Shown here: in pieces, positions 10,747 to 22,418 of the stretch
Layout: each line of letters opens with the position of its first letter
Position numbering within the stretch: the first letter of the stretch is position 1
Notes under the pieces: model-generated
What the model was told of the DNA's origin: nothing
Databases searched by the model: none
What the model saw: only the letters and a program-made list of their open reading frames with translations
Made by a program: the position numbers and the translations under genes
NCBI GenBank assembly: GCA_001600095.1
Contig: BCIX01000001.1
Location: forward strand, 806,001 to 870,000
Length of the DNA stretch: 64,000 nucleotides
Direction of reading: 5' to 3'
From: Bullera alba
Taxonomy: Eukaryota; Basidiomycota; Tremellomycetes; Tremellales; Bulleraceae

Positions 10747-12062
10747 CTAATCCCTCTTGGATGGGCCGCCGACGGCCAAGTTGAGGGTCGAAGGGAGTTT
10801 CGTCTCGCCAACAGAGTACAGCAGGCTGATACTACCGCCTAGCAGTCCGAGGAAGAGGAGTGCGGTGAGGATGAGGATGACAAATGGTCTACAGGGGGTC
10901 AGGGAGCCGCTCGACGCTTCCCGAGTTCAACTCACACAGTGTAATCGGCTTTCTGACAGCTCTGACCAGCGTAGCCATTGGCGCATTTACATCCCCAGCA
11001 CTCCTTGTCGCCGTTTCGGGTCTTGAGGATGCACGAGCCTCTGCCAGAGCAAGTGGTCGAAGAGGAGCACGTGTCTTGGTCGGGGTAGCAGGCCTCGGCG
11101 GTGGTGGTCCGGTTGTCCTTCTGTAAGGCCTCGATGGGTTGGTCGTCGCCAAAGTACTCCTCGTACTCCTCGCTCAGGAGGTCGAGGGGGTTTGCGAGTT
11201 CTGCCCATGATTGCCTCTTGACATTGCCGTTCTGGGAGGGGACGATGATTAGGAGCAGGGGAGGCGAGTTTGGCGTGGTCATCTGCGAGCAATATGTCAG
11301 ATCAGACATGTGAATAGCGACAACGTCTTACTCACCGCTTGGAGACCCGCTTTTACAGTTTGCCTGCCCGTCTCCCAGACCTCGTCGTCTCTGTCAACGT
11401 GGCCTAGACCGGCAATGGTGATAGCTTCCCATGGGTACGCGTGTTTGGAATGGTCGATCCAGGGGATGGACTCGGCCAAAGCTGTTAGACATGAGAGTTC
11501 CTTGCCCAGAGCCTGTGCAGCGCCTAGTCTTGATCAGCCCTCGTCTTCCTACGTGAAACTCACGCGAACCGACCAGATCGAACGCATCCTTGAACTTGTT
11601 GGTGAGGGCGGGTATCGATGCGAGAATGTCCTCGAGGAAGCTCGACGCGCGTTGGAGATATGGTGCTAGTAGTGCTCTGGTGGTGGTCTCCTCCTTCATG
11701 TAGAACGAAGGGGATTGGGACAAGGTCGAGGGCAAGACTTCCTGGGGGGAAACGCCTCCTTCGATGATGACGATTCTCGATTTCTGCCCTCCAAACTGCT
11801 TTTGCTCTCCTCCCCACATGTTCAACAAGTGACCCCAGAGGCCTTCATCATCTGGAATCTCGTCAAAGTCTCCGATGCTCTCGCCTAGGTGGTGTGATAG
11901 GACGGCTTTGGCTTGATCGGCGGTGAGCGTTGGGGCGGCTTTGCTCGCGGCGTCGGAGGGTGATGGATGTAGATAGACTTGCAGAGGTTGTTGAGCCTGG
12001 TATGCCAAGGCCAGTGGAGCCAAGGCCCCGAGCGACAGCAAACTGACACGTCCTAGTCTCAT
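10747..12062 (-). CDS. Vps3844-type type I membrane protein with DUF3844 domain
   Basis: Four exons. The start is MRLGRVSLLSLG at 12062, giving a signal peptide (cut probably after LALA). A lumenal region of about 300 residues follows. Then comes a cysteine-rich EGF-like block: CYPDQDTC, CSGRGSCILK, CWGCKCANGYAGQSC. It is followed directly by one membrane helix (VPFVILILTALLFLGLLGG) and a short cytosolic tail ending SKRD. The C-terminal Cys block plus helix is the Pfam DUF3844/Vps3844 signature; the family is named after a vacuolar sorting gene and is fungal. It probably acts in the endomembrane system, but its biochemical role is unknown. It is divergent from the HIBCH gene with only 207 bp between start codons. 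Confidence 0.82.
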
Positions 12063-12269
12063 TGTGGGCGGTGAGTGATGTGTGTAATAGGTGGATTGGG
12101 TGTCGAAGATGAAAGGGTCATCGGTGGCTAAGTGCTCCTGAGAATAGGCTGTACCGTGAGAGACTAAACCTGCTGACGCTCTCACCCAACGCATCTGTCC
12201 GGCACACCGGCTACTTGAACCCATTCTACAAACCCCGTCGACAAGAGTAACACACCTCACAACTCCTCC
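12063..12269. promoter_or_regulatory. Short divergent promoter between VPS3844-like and HIBCH genes
   Basis: Two start codons face away from each other across 207 bp, so both transcripts must initiate inside it. No TATA box or palindrome is obvious. Confidence 0.5.
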
Positions 12270-14096
12270 ATGTCCGCTCTCGCAAGGGCTACTCTGCGAA
12301 TGGGCAGCTCGATCAAGTCGCCACAGTCTCTGACCGCTGCGAAGAGGCTCGCCACGGTCTCTAGACACATGTCCACCTCACCAGAAGCCGTGGGTTGGGT
12401 CCGGTCCGGAGAGCGCATGTCCAACTGACGACATGCTAGTCGTTGATAGCCTACGAGTCTCAAGGAAGCACCGCCCTGTACCGCCTCAACAGGGAGAAAG
12501 CTCTCAATGCGCTCAATCATGAGATGATCACCTCGCTCAATGAGCAGGCTCGGGTGAGTGAGGTCATGATCCGCCCGAGCTGATGTCCAGTCATGGCATA
12601 CCTCTGACTCGGTCAAAATGGTCATTGGCACCGGCAAGGGCAGGGCCTTCTGTGCTGGAGGTGATGTCAAGCGTGAGTAGCCAGTGTCTGACAGGTCGCT
12701 GATCATGCAGAGCTCGTGCTTGATCTGAAGGAGGGCAAGAACACTGCGTTGCCGTTCTTCAAGGACGAGTTTGAGCTCAATTGGCTCCTCGCACGTCTGG
12801 GCAAGCCTTACGTCTCCATAATGGACGGAATCACAAGTATGTACAGTTTTTCGACCCCGCTGACCCCTCGCTAGTGGGCGGAGGTTGTGGTATCGCTCTC
12901 CCTGCGCCAATCCGTATCGGTACTCCACGCACCCTCTTCGCCATGCCAGAGACCAAAATAGGATACTCGCCCGACGTCGGGGTGATCTACTACCTAGCTC
13001 AGCTGGATGGTAACATTGGCGCCTGGCTCGCCATCACTGGTCAGACAATCGGAGGCCGAGCCGCTTAGTTAGTCCAGTAAAGTCCGACATAGCTAACCCT
13101 CTTAGTGAGCTCGGTCTAGTCACACATTATATCTCCGAGGCAAAGGTTGAAGACGTGCTTCGAGCCCTGCATTCGCTCGAGCAGCCAGATTACCAGTCCA
13201 TCTCCACTACTATCACCTCTGCTGCCCCCCAGTCGCCCGACTCGTCGGGAGGAAGCGTTGTCAAAGGCGACATCCGCAAGTTCCTAGACATAGCATTCGG
13301 CAAAGCTACCCTCAAAGAGGTCTATCAGACCTTGGCAGGAGCCGAGCAGGACGAGTCGTTGTCGGCCGACGTGAAGAAATGGGCAAAGGAGCAGCAGGAC
13401 TTTATGGATCAGAGGAGCCCTACGGGTATGGCGGTTGCATTTGAGTCGTTCAGGAGAGCGAAGAAGACGAAGAAGCTCGACGAGGTGCTGAAGAATGGTG
13501 AGTCCTCAGGCTATGATTCGTACTTACGGGTACAGATATGAAGATGGCAAGCGCGTTCGCTGTGAGTTGCCACGCTTGATCTCCATGATGCTGTAGACTC
13601 CGTACTAACGTATGTGCAGGGCCTCGTCCGACCCACCGACGACTTTATCATCGGCGTAGACGCCGTTCTCGTCCAGAAGACGAAAGAAAGGCCAAACTTT
13701 GCATCCTCGATAGACGACCCGGCCTTGTCTAGCAAGGAGAACTTGGAGAAGTACTTCGGCAGCAAAGACCAGGCCCCGAACGACTCTACGCCCACGCTCA
13801 ACTTCCGACCTGCCCCGTCGCAGAGTTCCGGACCTCACGATAGTACCTGGGGCCGATTCCGGCAGTTCGGTCTGCCCTCTGAGAGAGAGGTCGAGGCTAT
13901 AGTGGAAGGCAGCGCCCCCGGTTCGGGAGCCTTCAAGCTGAAGGAGAAGGAGTTGATAGAGCGGGTTCTCGAGGCGAGAGGGGAGCAGTCGGGCGAGAGA
14001 GCTCAGGAAATCACCGAGTGGGTGGGCAATGTCGTGAGGAGGCTATGCGAGGTCAAAGAGGATGGGTATCTTGACTGGAAATCGGCAGAGAAGTAG
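12270..14096 (+). CDS. EHD3: Mitochondrial 3-hydroxyisobutyryl-CoA hydrolase (enoyl-CoA hydratase superfamily)
   Basis: The first 40 residues are Arg/Ser/Ala-rich ([18 protein letters not shown]), fitting a mitochondrial presequence. The crotonase core follows: [31 protein letters not shown] (first oxyanion-hole element), [17 protein letters not shown] (second) and [15 protein letters not shown], which holds the catalytic Glu of HIBCH-type enzymes. By family it releases 3-hydroxyisobutyrate from its CoA ester in valine breakdown. Yeast Ehd3 is also a component of the mitochondrial small ribosomal subunit. About 100 residues at the C-terminus beyond the hydrolase core ([19 protein letters not shown] onward) look like an added helical module. 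The first intron boundary is approximate. Confidence 0.88.
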
Positions 14097-14357
14097 AATG
14101 TAGATGAGAGCAGCGCTCTCTAGGGGGTAGTCGAGTGGCAAATGCAATGCAGGTGGACGAAGATCGCACAATTAACACAAGCTACGCTTCCGTCGGAAAC
14201 GCGTCATGACCACTCTGTCCGTCGACTCTATAAGACTCTATGCCATATACTAACCATACTGGCCGCGTACAGCATTGGTACAGCAGCTTCTGAGACCTGT
14301 GGAACCTACTGTGAACTCGTCCGGCCCGTATCAAACTGTCACACAAATCCAACTGCT

Positions 14358-15390
14358 ATGCCTTCCAAATGGGTTCCGCTAGAAGCGTCGCCGGAAGTGA
14401 GCAAACAGTGTTGGTCCGACCGACGCCGCTTCAGCTGACCATTATCGTATCTTAGGTCTTCAACGACGTGAGCCTACTTGGCCCTTGGACTGACCAGCGA
14501 ACTCCTGCTAACTCACTCAGTGGTCTAGACCGTTAGGATTACCAGACTCTCCCCTATCATTCCAAGACCTATTCTCTCTCGACCCCGAGTTCCTGCAGTT
14601 TATCCCACAGCCAGTCAAGGCTGTCCTCCTTTTGTTCCCCTCTCGAGGGGATCTCGCCGCGGCCAGGGAGCAAGAGGAGTCTGCTGGCGGAGGCGAGTTC
14701 AAAGGCGATGTCTGGTGGATCAAGCAGACCGTCCGTGATCTTTTCGCACGTTGGTGGAAAGTGACTGACGACTCGTGGTGTTTAGATACCCAATGCTTGT
14801 GGCAGTATAGGCCTCTTGCACGCTTTACTCAATCTGCCCAAGGATGGGCCATATGGTCTAAAGCCGGACTCCCCTTTGCTCAAGTTCAAAGCCGAGTCTC
14901 TACCCCTCGACCGTGAGTTCCACCCGAATACTGGCAGTGTGACCATGGCAAGCTCACTCGTACCGTTGTAGCTGTGGAGAGGGCAAAGCTGCTGGATAAC
15001 GCCGACTTCTTCCAAGCGGCACATACGGCAGCCGCCTCGTCAGGACAATCAGCGGTACCGACAGACTTGGACGTTGACACGCACTTCATCACTTTCATTG
15101 AAGCGCTGAACGACAAGGGGTGAGTGAGCAGGATTGACCAGAATAGACAGGTGCCTGACGCGAACCTTTCCAGAGAGCGCAGAGTGGTCGAGATGGACGG
15201 TGGAAGGAACGGTCCCTTTGACAGAGGAGCCTGTGGCGATCTGCTCAAGGTGAGTCTTAAGTCAAGTTGGCAGGTCAAGCTGATCTCCCGTCAGGACACC
15301 GCCAAGATAGTACAAGAGAAGTATATAGACCGGGCGAGTGGGGACATCAATTTCAACATGATCGTCCTGGCAGGTGAAGCGGATGACTAG
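14358..15390 (+). CDS. YUH1: Ubiquitin C-terminal hydrolase, UCH family (Yuh1/UCHL3-like)
   Basis: Six or more short exons. The start is MPSKWVPLEASPE at 14358, then VFNDWSRPLGLPDS, the standard UCH opening. The catalytic Cys lies in QTIPNACGSIGL, whose codons begin right after a 57-nt intron. The catalytic His is in DTHFITFIEAL and the Asp in VVEMDGGRNGPFDRGAC. The protein ends with LAGEADD. Enzymes of this class cut small adducts and peptides from the ubiquitin C-terminus and help process ubiquitin/NEDD8 precursors in the cytosol. It is about 235-250 residues, the usual size for UCHL3-like enzymes, with no C-terminal extension of the UCH37/BAP1 kind. It follows HIBCH on the same strand by 261 bp. 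Confidence 0.9.
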
Positions 15391-15550
15391 AGTTCGCGGG
15401 TGTCAGGCAGGAAACCTATCATGACGAGGATGCAGAACATGTGTATATGAAAGATGTACAAGTATGAAATATGTACAAGAGAAGGTGCAAGTCGTTACTC
15501 ATCTATCTATCCTACAGCCGTGACGCCCAAATGATACACCCGGATTCAGC

Positions 15551-17539
15551 CTATCGTCCCAGCTTCTGCGAGAGGTCGGTGAACATGGCGTCCCAGGTGT
15601 TCATGTTCTCCTGCCTCAGATTGTCAAGGTACGACTCCCATTGCCGTGCCTTCTTCCCGCTCAGCTTGGACGGTCGTCTCCCTTGTCCGTTGACCCATTG
15701 ACCCGTCCTATCTTCCCTCAAAGCCTTCAATGCCTCTATTTCAGAGAGTTTGTCGTCGTACGGGACAATTGCCGGTCCTTGGAGGTATGGATACCCCCTG
15801 ATTACGTTGTCGTCCGCAAGTACGGGCGTCTGGAGAGAGGTCAGCTGGATATTCCGGCGTCTCAACACTTTGATTGCCCACTTCAGCTATAACTGCCGCT
15901 GCGATGGCGGCGGATGCTCGCTCTTTCAAATACTTTTGCCCCTTGAAAGCGGGTATGATTACGTCCTAAGTCTGTTAGCACCGCCCTGGAAGACTTCATC
16001 ACTCACCATTGAAGCGATGAGCTGGTAGAACTCGGGATAGTTGGTATCGCTGTGTATCTGAATTACCGAGGCGTGCTCATCTGGGAGCACCTTTTGTGTA
16101 CCATCGTCCTCGAGATACTCGGGGGGCAGGAGTACCGGTGGAAAAATCATCGGTTGGGTGTCGGGTTTGCCGATCATATGGAGCTGGAACGCATCGGGCG
16201 AAGTGGGTACAAGTCGGATCAGACTCGTGTTGGTCTCTTTCGGGTCCAACAACTCGTAGCCCCATGCTTGCGGATCATCTGTCATATGAATGAGCATGAC
16301 ATACAAGGGGATTGACCGCCATGAACGCACCTAGGATGACCTCGGCCAGGGAGTCGGTAATCTCCTTGTATCGCCTCGAGAAGGACAGCATCCGACCGAG
16401 TATCGAAGCTCGAGCGAGCCTTATCCTCTTGCCGTGTATTTTTCGCCCATTGCTCCTCTGTGCCTGTACCCCGCTTCTGACACTGTCGGGAAGTCGGTAT
16501 ACAGGTGCGAATTGCCGAACAGGAACCTTGTCCCAATCGCATCCAGCGCCAAATTCGTCAGAGGGCTCTTGTTCCCATTTGATCACCTTGTCCTCCATTA
16601 CTTTCGATGCGTGCTCGACCAGCGTCATGAACGATAGGCGGTGTTGCCGAGCCAGCGGGCCGATGAGTGCTCGATCTCGAAGACTGCCAAACTTCTCGAT
16701 CTCGTGCGGCACGCATACAACTTGCGGAGCCGATGGCGAGTTATACAGGGCGTCGAGGAAGCTCGCATGATGGCCCCAGAACAGAGAATCGCCTAGGTGC
16801 TTGTCAGCTTGAGCGCTCCAGAAGTGTAACAGGAGACGACACGATCGAGAATTAATCTTTCTGGGAAGACACGACACTCACAGGTCACCATTACCAAGAC
16901 GTCAACCTCCCCGCTGGTTAGACTGGACTCCAAAGCAGCCAATGGTAGCGGTGTCTCCCAGTATGAATCCTTGATGATCTCCTCGAACCCCGACATGAGC
17001 TTGGCCCCTAAGACCACGGTGAGTTCGGCTGGCTACGGTTTCCTGAACGTTGAACTCACTGTACAGTGTAAAGTTTGCCTGGATGTTGTGCAGCGCCGTC
17101 ACTACCCCTCCAATCACCTCTAATTGAAGGTCAGTCTGCGTCGCTGTTGTAGATGACGTCCTCCTCCAATTAATCCAAGACGGGTGTGACCCGCTTCTTG
17201 CTTTCAACGCCCCGACTACTCACCATCATGGTACACAGTCTGCTCGACCACGGCCACTCTCAGCCCCTCCCATGGCTTTTTGGCAGCGACAACTGCCTGT
17301 ACTTCACTATCATCCAGCTTTAGCGCTTCCTGGTGTTGTTGCTTGATCACCAAATGCGTTCCATCACCGCGAGCCTGCTGAACAGCACTGGCCCCTCGGA
17401 TCACAGCGTTTTGCCAATTCTCCTCCTGCAGACTCGGTAGGATGAAATATACACAGGTGACTGAAGCGAGGATGAAGAACAGGCACGTGAGTCTTCCTCT
17501 CGGATGGCCGAACGGTCTCTTCCTCGACATGCTCGACAT
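15551..17539 (-). CDS. Basidiomycete type II membrane protein, possible glycosyltransferase
   Basis: Exons run from MSSMSRKRPFG at 17539 to the stop at 15551. A basic N-terminus is followed by one helix (LTCLFFILASVTCVYFIL), the layout of a Golgi/ER type II protein with a large lumenal part. Recurrent conserved-looking blocks are VVEQTVYHDEVIGG, LHNIQANFTLYS, SGEVDVLVMVTCEGDS, PQVVCVPHEIEKFGS and the final VIRGYPYLQGPAIVPYDD. The arrangement (N-terminal Rossmann-like half, central linker, second half ending in a helical tail) suggests a GT-B type glycosyltransferase, but no catalytic motif can be assigned. I do not recognise a named gene. It converges on the UCH gene, with stops 160 bp apart. 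Confidence 0.7.
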
Positions 17540-17767
17540 CTTGTGGGTCTTGGAGGAACGTATGGCATCGAAAGGAAGCTAGTCCCCATATGTATCCACT
17601 ATGCGATGCACTCGTAGCTCACCTGCCTTTGACTGGTCGATGGTCCTTGCACACCAGTGTCCTTGATCATCATCATCACACTGACCATCGCGTATCTCGC
17701 GTTTGTCGTTTGTTTCAGGCCATCACCGCTTTGCCCACATCATCCAGGTGCTCGCTCCCCCACACGA

Positions 17768-19783
17768 TCCCGTGCAGTCCCGTGCATGTTTCCCTCCCTC
17801 ACAGTCCCTCACACTCGCCCTGCAATATCTTCCCGCCCTTCATCACCTCGTCACTCGTCAGTGTATCGTCCCCAGTTGTCGCTTGTTGTCAATCGGAAGC
17901 TGCCCTAGGAAACAATACAGCGTGTTTCAGACTCTCTCAGACTCGATGCACCTCTTCCTCTGCGGAGTAACCTGACACGTGGCGGCGCAGCAGATCTCGT
18001 AACGCACGACCCTGCACGACCCTAGTGCTTGGAGGCTGCGCAGGGCTGCGCTGGCCAGGGCCAGCGCGGTGACGTATGTAACTACAGTACTATACCTTTA
18101 TTTCCTCCATATTCCCAGGATGATACATTCAGTCCCGCTCCGCCTTATCCACTAAGCAACCAGAAAGCCCACGTCAGGCTACTGCTCTCGGAGAATTGTC
18201 GGCGGATCGGATCCCAAACTTCCCAGCCCCCAAATTGCCGGTTCCTACCGAGACCTACGGCCTCCCGCGGCGAGACAGGGCGAGACTTGAGAAGAGGTGA
18301 GACGTGGATGGAAACACCGACCGCCTAATGGCCTAATGTCGACTTACGACCGAGATCTCGCACTCAGCTGTGCTGTTTCACTTTTGTCAAACCGTCCCGA
18401 GTCTCCCGGAAAATGGGCGGAATCGGTTCCGAGCTCAATATGGCGGTACACACGGGTCGTCCTGGGTCGTCGCCGGTGCTCTATCGTCTCGCACAGCTTG
18501 ACTCGCGGCGTCTTGGCCAAATGCGTGCACTCGCTCTTAGCTTTGTCTTGACGTCTAGGCTTGTCGGTGCGCGGTGAGGCCTGTCGCTAATCATAAATCG
18601 TGATGAACTTGATGGACCTGTGGATCACAATTCACATGAGATTAGCGACCTCTAGCGACTCGATTCCCGCAATTCACGTGAGAGGATTGTTGACGTCCGT
18701 GGACGTAAGCTGCCGAGGCCCGAGGACATGTCACCAAATCAGCTGGAACTTGAATCACCAAATCACTCATTCTTTTTCCCATGACGGTCCGGCGTGTACT
18801 GACTGTGCTGACTGTGCATGCTACTCGGCGTGGACAGGTTTCGCAGACGAGATCCCATCGCCTATCTAGCGAGATTATAAAGCATCAGACTCGGTAATGG
18901 CCCGGTGGCTGGAAGCACAGCGAGAGCGCAAGATGCGAACCAGGATTCGCAGAGTTTGCGATCGAGCCAGGGCCTGCCAGGGCCAATCGGTACAGGGACT
19001 TGGAAGAGCTTGGAAGGGTCGGCTAGGGTCGGCTGGTGGCAGAGTCTGGCAGAGTCTCAGGTTCTCAAGATCGCAGGCTGACATTTGTTTTGCCCGAACC
19101 TCTCCGACCCGCTCACCCGAAGTATTCGACGTCGACCCCTCACCGGTCCCCTCACTCTCCCTCACCATCCCTCACCGCATACATGTCCCCAAAAAGTCGA
19201 GAGTCGCGGTCACGACGCCACACGATTAAACCCGAAGGTTGTCAGCCGTCTGTGCGCGACTGTAGAAGACTGTGCATGTGCGTAGATGTGCGTATGAATA
19301 GAAGTGAAGTCGGAAAATATATCGGAAGTATGCGATTCGAGGGTGGTCTCCGGTGCTTTGGTGGCGGCCCGAAAGCTCCCAAAAAAGTCGCCCAGAGAGG
19401 CCCAGAGGAGCACTAGCTACTGTTTAACAGGTGCCATCTGGTGCCATCTATATACTAGTCTGATTCCTCTGCTGCGAGAATCACAACCCCATTCATGACG
19501 GGTTCAAATGAAGGGGTTGTTGACTCGAAGGCTCACGGAGCTGCGCGGAGTATAATGATCATCCGCGTGAGCCAAAGGTCAGAGACTGTGCCAGTCTCCA
19601 ATGGCAGCCAATAGCCTGAGTTGCTTAATAATGTTCCAAAGGGACCTCGCCTCGCTATGTGAAATGAATCGCGAGAGGTCGCGACTGTTTGATCATCGCG
19701 ATCAGCGTCCATCTGAACCTATCCGAACCATATACCAAGTAGACCCTAGTAGACCTACAAGTAAGTAGACCAGAGTAGACCCT
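17768..19783. repeat. Cluster of unrelated short direct duplications with 10-bp offset
   Basis: At least fifteen different 7-10-bp words are each repeated with start points exactly 10 bp apart. Examples: GCACGACCCT (18004/18014), GCCAGGGCC (18966/18976), AGGGTCGGCT (19015/19025), GGCAGAGTCT (19038/19048), CCCTCAC (19149/19159/19169), GCCCAGAG (19390/19400), GGTGCCATCT (19430/19440), AGTAGACC (19738/19748 and 19764/19774). A few nearby pairs use 8 or 9 bp (TGACTGTGC at 18800/18809). The words differ from each other, so this is not one satellite. Confidence 0.85.
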
Positions 19784-20504
19784 ATATCGGCGGGTCGGAG
19801 TTGTCGGCGCATTCCATATGCGAAGAGCGATCCCATACACGGGCTGTTTCGGCGATTGGGTGGGATCTGCTTGTGCTTTCTTTTATTCTTTTTACCCGGA
19901 AGTCCCGGAGGCAGTTTACCGCCCAAAATGTATTATGGGATTAGGATTTAGCGATCACGCCAGGGTACGATCCGGGAAGAAGAGATCCGAGCGGCGCCCT
20001 GGCGTTTGAGCGGGCGGGACGAGTGACGCCTCTGTCAGATCGCACCACATGTATGTCACCCAGCACCCTGTTCCACCAGTGTTCACCCTTTCTGCCCAAG
20101 AGCTAAGGACAAGGCCAAGCTGGGTGACGGATGTCGCTCCGAGTTCCCAATGGGACATGCTGTTTTACCGAGCACCGAAGGCAATTATGGGCATCAGCAG
20201 TCTGCGGCCGGAAAGCGGGGGAATTAGACATGTTGTGCTCCAAAGCTCCAAGCACCGTGGAAACAGGAGGACCAGGAAACGAGACCAACGGGTAACGTCG
20301 CTTTTGCTCCCACGGACGATGACTAGTCAACCGAGCCGACAAACCACCTAAAATCCCACGGCCGCTATCACCACCGTCATCCCGTTCTATAATCCCCCCC
20401 TCGACATCGTGCCAGAGATCGTAGACGTATCTTGTCAATTCTTCACAGGCGACACATCTACTTAAGTCGAGAGAGGACATATCGATCAATCGCCACACAC
20501 ACCC

Positions 20505-21164
20505 ATGTTCGAACATTGAATCATCAACAAATCCACCAAAAAGGTGAGTGGTCGATCGGGCCGGGAATCCGGGATCGAAGCTCGTGCGCATCACATCAGC
20601 AGACGATCAGGAGGGCCGAGTGGACTGCAACTGGGGGTCGCAACGGCGATCACTGTGTGCATCGAGGCACTGGTGTCGGAAGCATGGGACATGCTTGGAC
20701 GACGGGATGCATGAGGAAACGGTCGAACGAGGAGATCGAGAGCTAGGCTCGGAGAATACCACACCCCCTTTCTCGTTGGTCGTCCGTTTCGGGGGATATT
20801 CATTTGGGCTCGAGGCTTCTTTGTCCATCACATTCACACAACAACGCACCGCTCCGGGCTGCTCAGAGTGAACGAGGGTCACGACAGTGGCGGAGCACGC
20901 ACCACGAGGCGGAAAGGATGATCGACTAGTTCTTCACCCACTCCTTCCTCCCCCCTTTTCCCACCATACCACAACCTCGTTGACAACGCAACACCCCTTT
21001 TGATCAGTCACCGGAACTCATCTTCTTGTATCTCTACTTTTCTCACTTTCACTCTTGCTGTAACATACATACCCACCCTCCTCTACATCCGGTCCCATCG
21101 CCACCCCTGTTCACGGCCGAACATGAACCGTCTTACGCATTCCGTTGGTCGAACGATTATATAA
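20505..21164 (+). promoter_or_regulatory. Candidate cyclin leader with two upstream ORFs
   Basis: If transcription starts left of 20.5 kb, the leader contains a 4-codon uORF (20505-20519, Met-Phe-Glu-His-stop). A second uORF of 13 codons lies at 21123-21164, ending ATA TAA 138 bp before the cyclin ATG. Upstream ORFs and long leaders are known to tune translation of G1 cyclins in yeast. Whether these are in the mature leader depends on the real transcription start and on splicing of the candidate leader intron. Confidence 0.4.
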
Positions 21165-21301
21165 CACGAGCCGCCGCTGACACTGCCTTTCCCCCTCAGA
21201 TCACTCGATCCAAGTCTCAATATCCTGCGACACCCCCAACCCCACGTCAGCTACATCGCAAGCATACCAAAGCTCCGTTCATCAAATCAGATCAACTCAG
21301 A

Positions 21302-22418
21302 ATGTCGTCTTCCGTCCCAGCTTACAGAGCCAACTCTGCCTCCCCTTCCTCTTCGCGGAAAGCCGTCAAAGCTTCGGCCTCCGCCTCCGCTTCCTCGTCT
21401 CGTCCACCCAGGTCGAGCGATCCGTACTATGGCCACGAAGAGACGTCGGTCCTGTGCGCGCGATTCGTGAGTCTATAACGCTGGTCATCGAGGCAACGCT
21501 GACCCTTCCCAGATCACCTCGTTGTTTCAATGCCCAGACATCCCTTCGTCGACGCAACCAGGCGCACCCACACCCACGCTGTCTCACTTTGTCGCCTATG
21601 CCTTGCATCGAACACGCCTTCCCAGCATTGTCACCTTCGCCGCCCTACTCCTTCTCCAGCGCTTAAAGACTCGATTCCCCGCCGCCCGAGGGTCATCCGG
21701 CCACCGATTATTCATCAGCGCATTCATGATCGCATCCAAGGTCATCTGCGACGACACCTACTCGAATCAGTCATGGGGCATCGTAGCCCAGAAGATGTTT
21801 GCTTTGAAGGAGATCAACCAGATGGAGAGGGAGATGTGCGGCTACCTCGAGTGGAACCTCAACGTTGCTGGAGAGGAGGTGATGGACTTTGAAGCCAAGA
21901 TCCGATCAGAACACGGACCCCGAGCCATCGCCCGTGCTTCCTCTTCGTCATCATCTTTGTCATCATGCTCCCACCTCGAGCCAATCTCAATGCCATCTCC
22001 CGCCGCCGCCTACCCAACACCAGAGACGACGCCCGATCCCCAAGGTCGACCCATCCGACCTGTGCCATCACCTTACAAGCAGAAGTCGTACCGCAGCAGC
22101 AACGCATCGACCCACGCCGCCGTCGTTGCCGCCGCGGCCGCTGCTCTTCCTTCGCCGCCTCAATCTCCACATCACTATCTTCGAGCTCCCAATCATGATT
22201 TCGCATCTCCGTCAGAGCCACCTCATTTCTCGAATTCGACATCATCGTCTCTAGCCTCGTCGCCCGCCAGCGACGATTGCAAGACCCCATCGCCGGTTGT
22301 CAGCGCTACGTCGAGACCACTCAACTCGAAACAAGCCAACTACGAGTCGTCGAGACAGCGGCAGCATGCGATGAACATTAGCGTCGCGGGTCTGCCCCTC
22401 AATGTCGGAGCATGGTAG
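21302..22418 (+). CDS. PCL/Pho80-family cyclin
   Basis: Two exons split by a 47-nt intron after ARF. The start is MSSSVPAYRANSAS at 21302; the open frame extends further left but contains no ATG there. After a Ser/Ala-rich 55 residues, the cyclin box spans about residues 55-165: TPTLSHFVAYALHRTRLPS, TFAALLLLQRLKTRFP, GHRLFISAFMIASKVICDD, SWGIVAQKMFALKEINQMER and EMCGYLEWNLNV. This pattern matches Pcl1/2-type partners of the Pho85 kinase, which link nutrient state to cell-cycle entry and polarity. The C-terminal half (about 175 residues) is Ser/Pro/Ala-rich with many SP/TP sites and is probably disordered. It stands alone between two long spacers, in contrast to the crowded rest of the window. 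Confidence 0.85.

Larger units (their letters stand above)
17540..21301. other. 3.76-kb gene-poor spacer upstream of the cyclin gene
   Basis: No supported protein gene or tRNA was found. Short open frames here are low complexity and start at non-ATG codons or lack splice-consistent continuations. The left two thirds (17.7-19.8 kb) are packed with 8-10-bp direct duplications (separate entry). The right third (about 20.4-21.3 kb) is pyrimidine-rich and looks like the promoter and long 5' leader of the cyclin gene. A GTGAGT donor at about 20543 follows an AC-rich stretch and may start a leader intron. Confidence 0.6.

Noticed and set aside
19495..19560. Possible tRNA B-box (GGGTTCAAAT) in the long spacer
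   Set aside because: The box lacks the expected TCC ending and no A-box or acceptor stem pairs around it.
17768..19783. CRISPR-like or satellite array
   Set aside because: The repeated words are all different and there are no uniform spacers, so it is neither an array nor a satellite.
21026..21301. 92-codon N-terminal extension of the cyclin
   Set aside because: The extension has no ATG and is pyrimidine-rich leader sequence; the first ATG in frame is at 21302.
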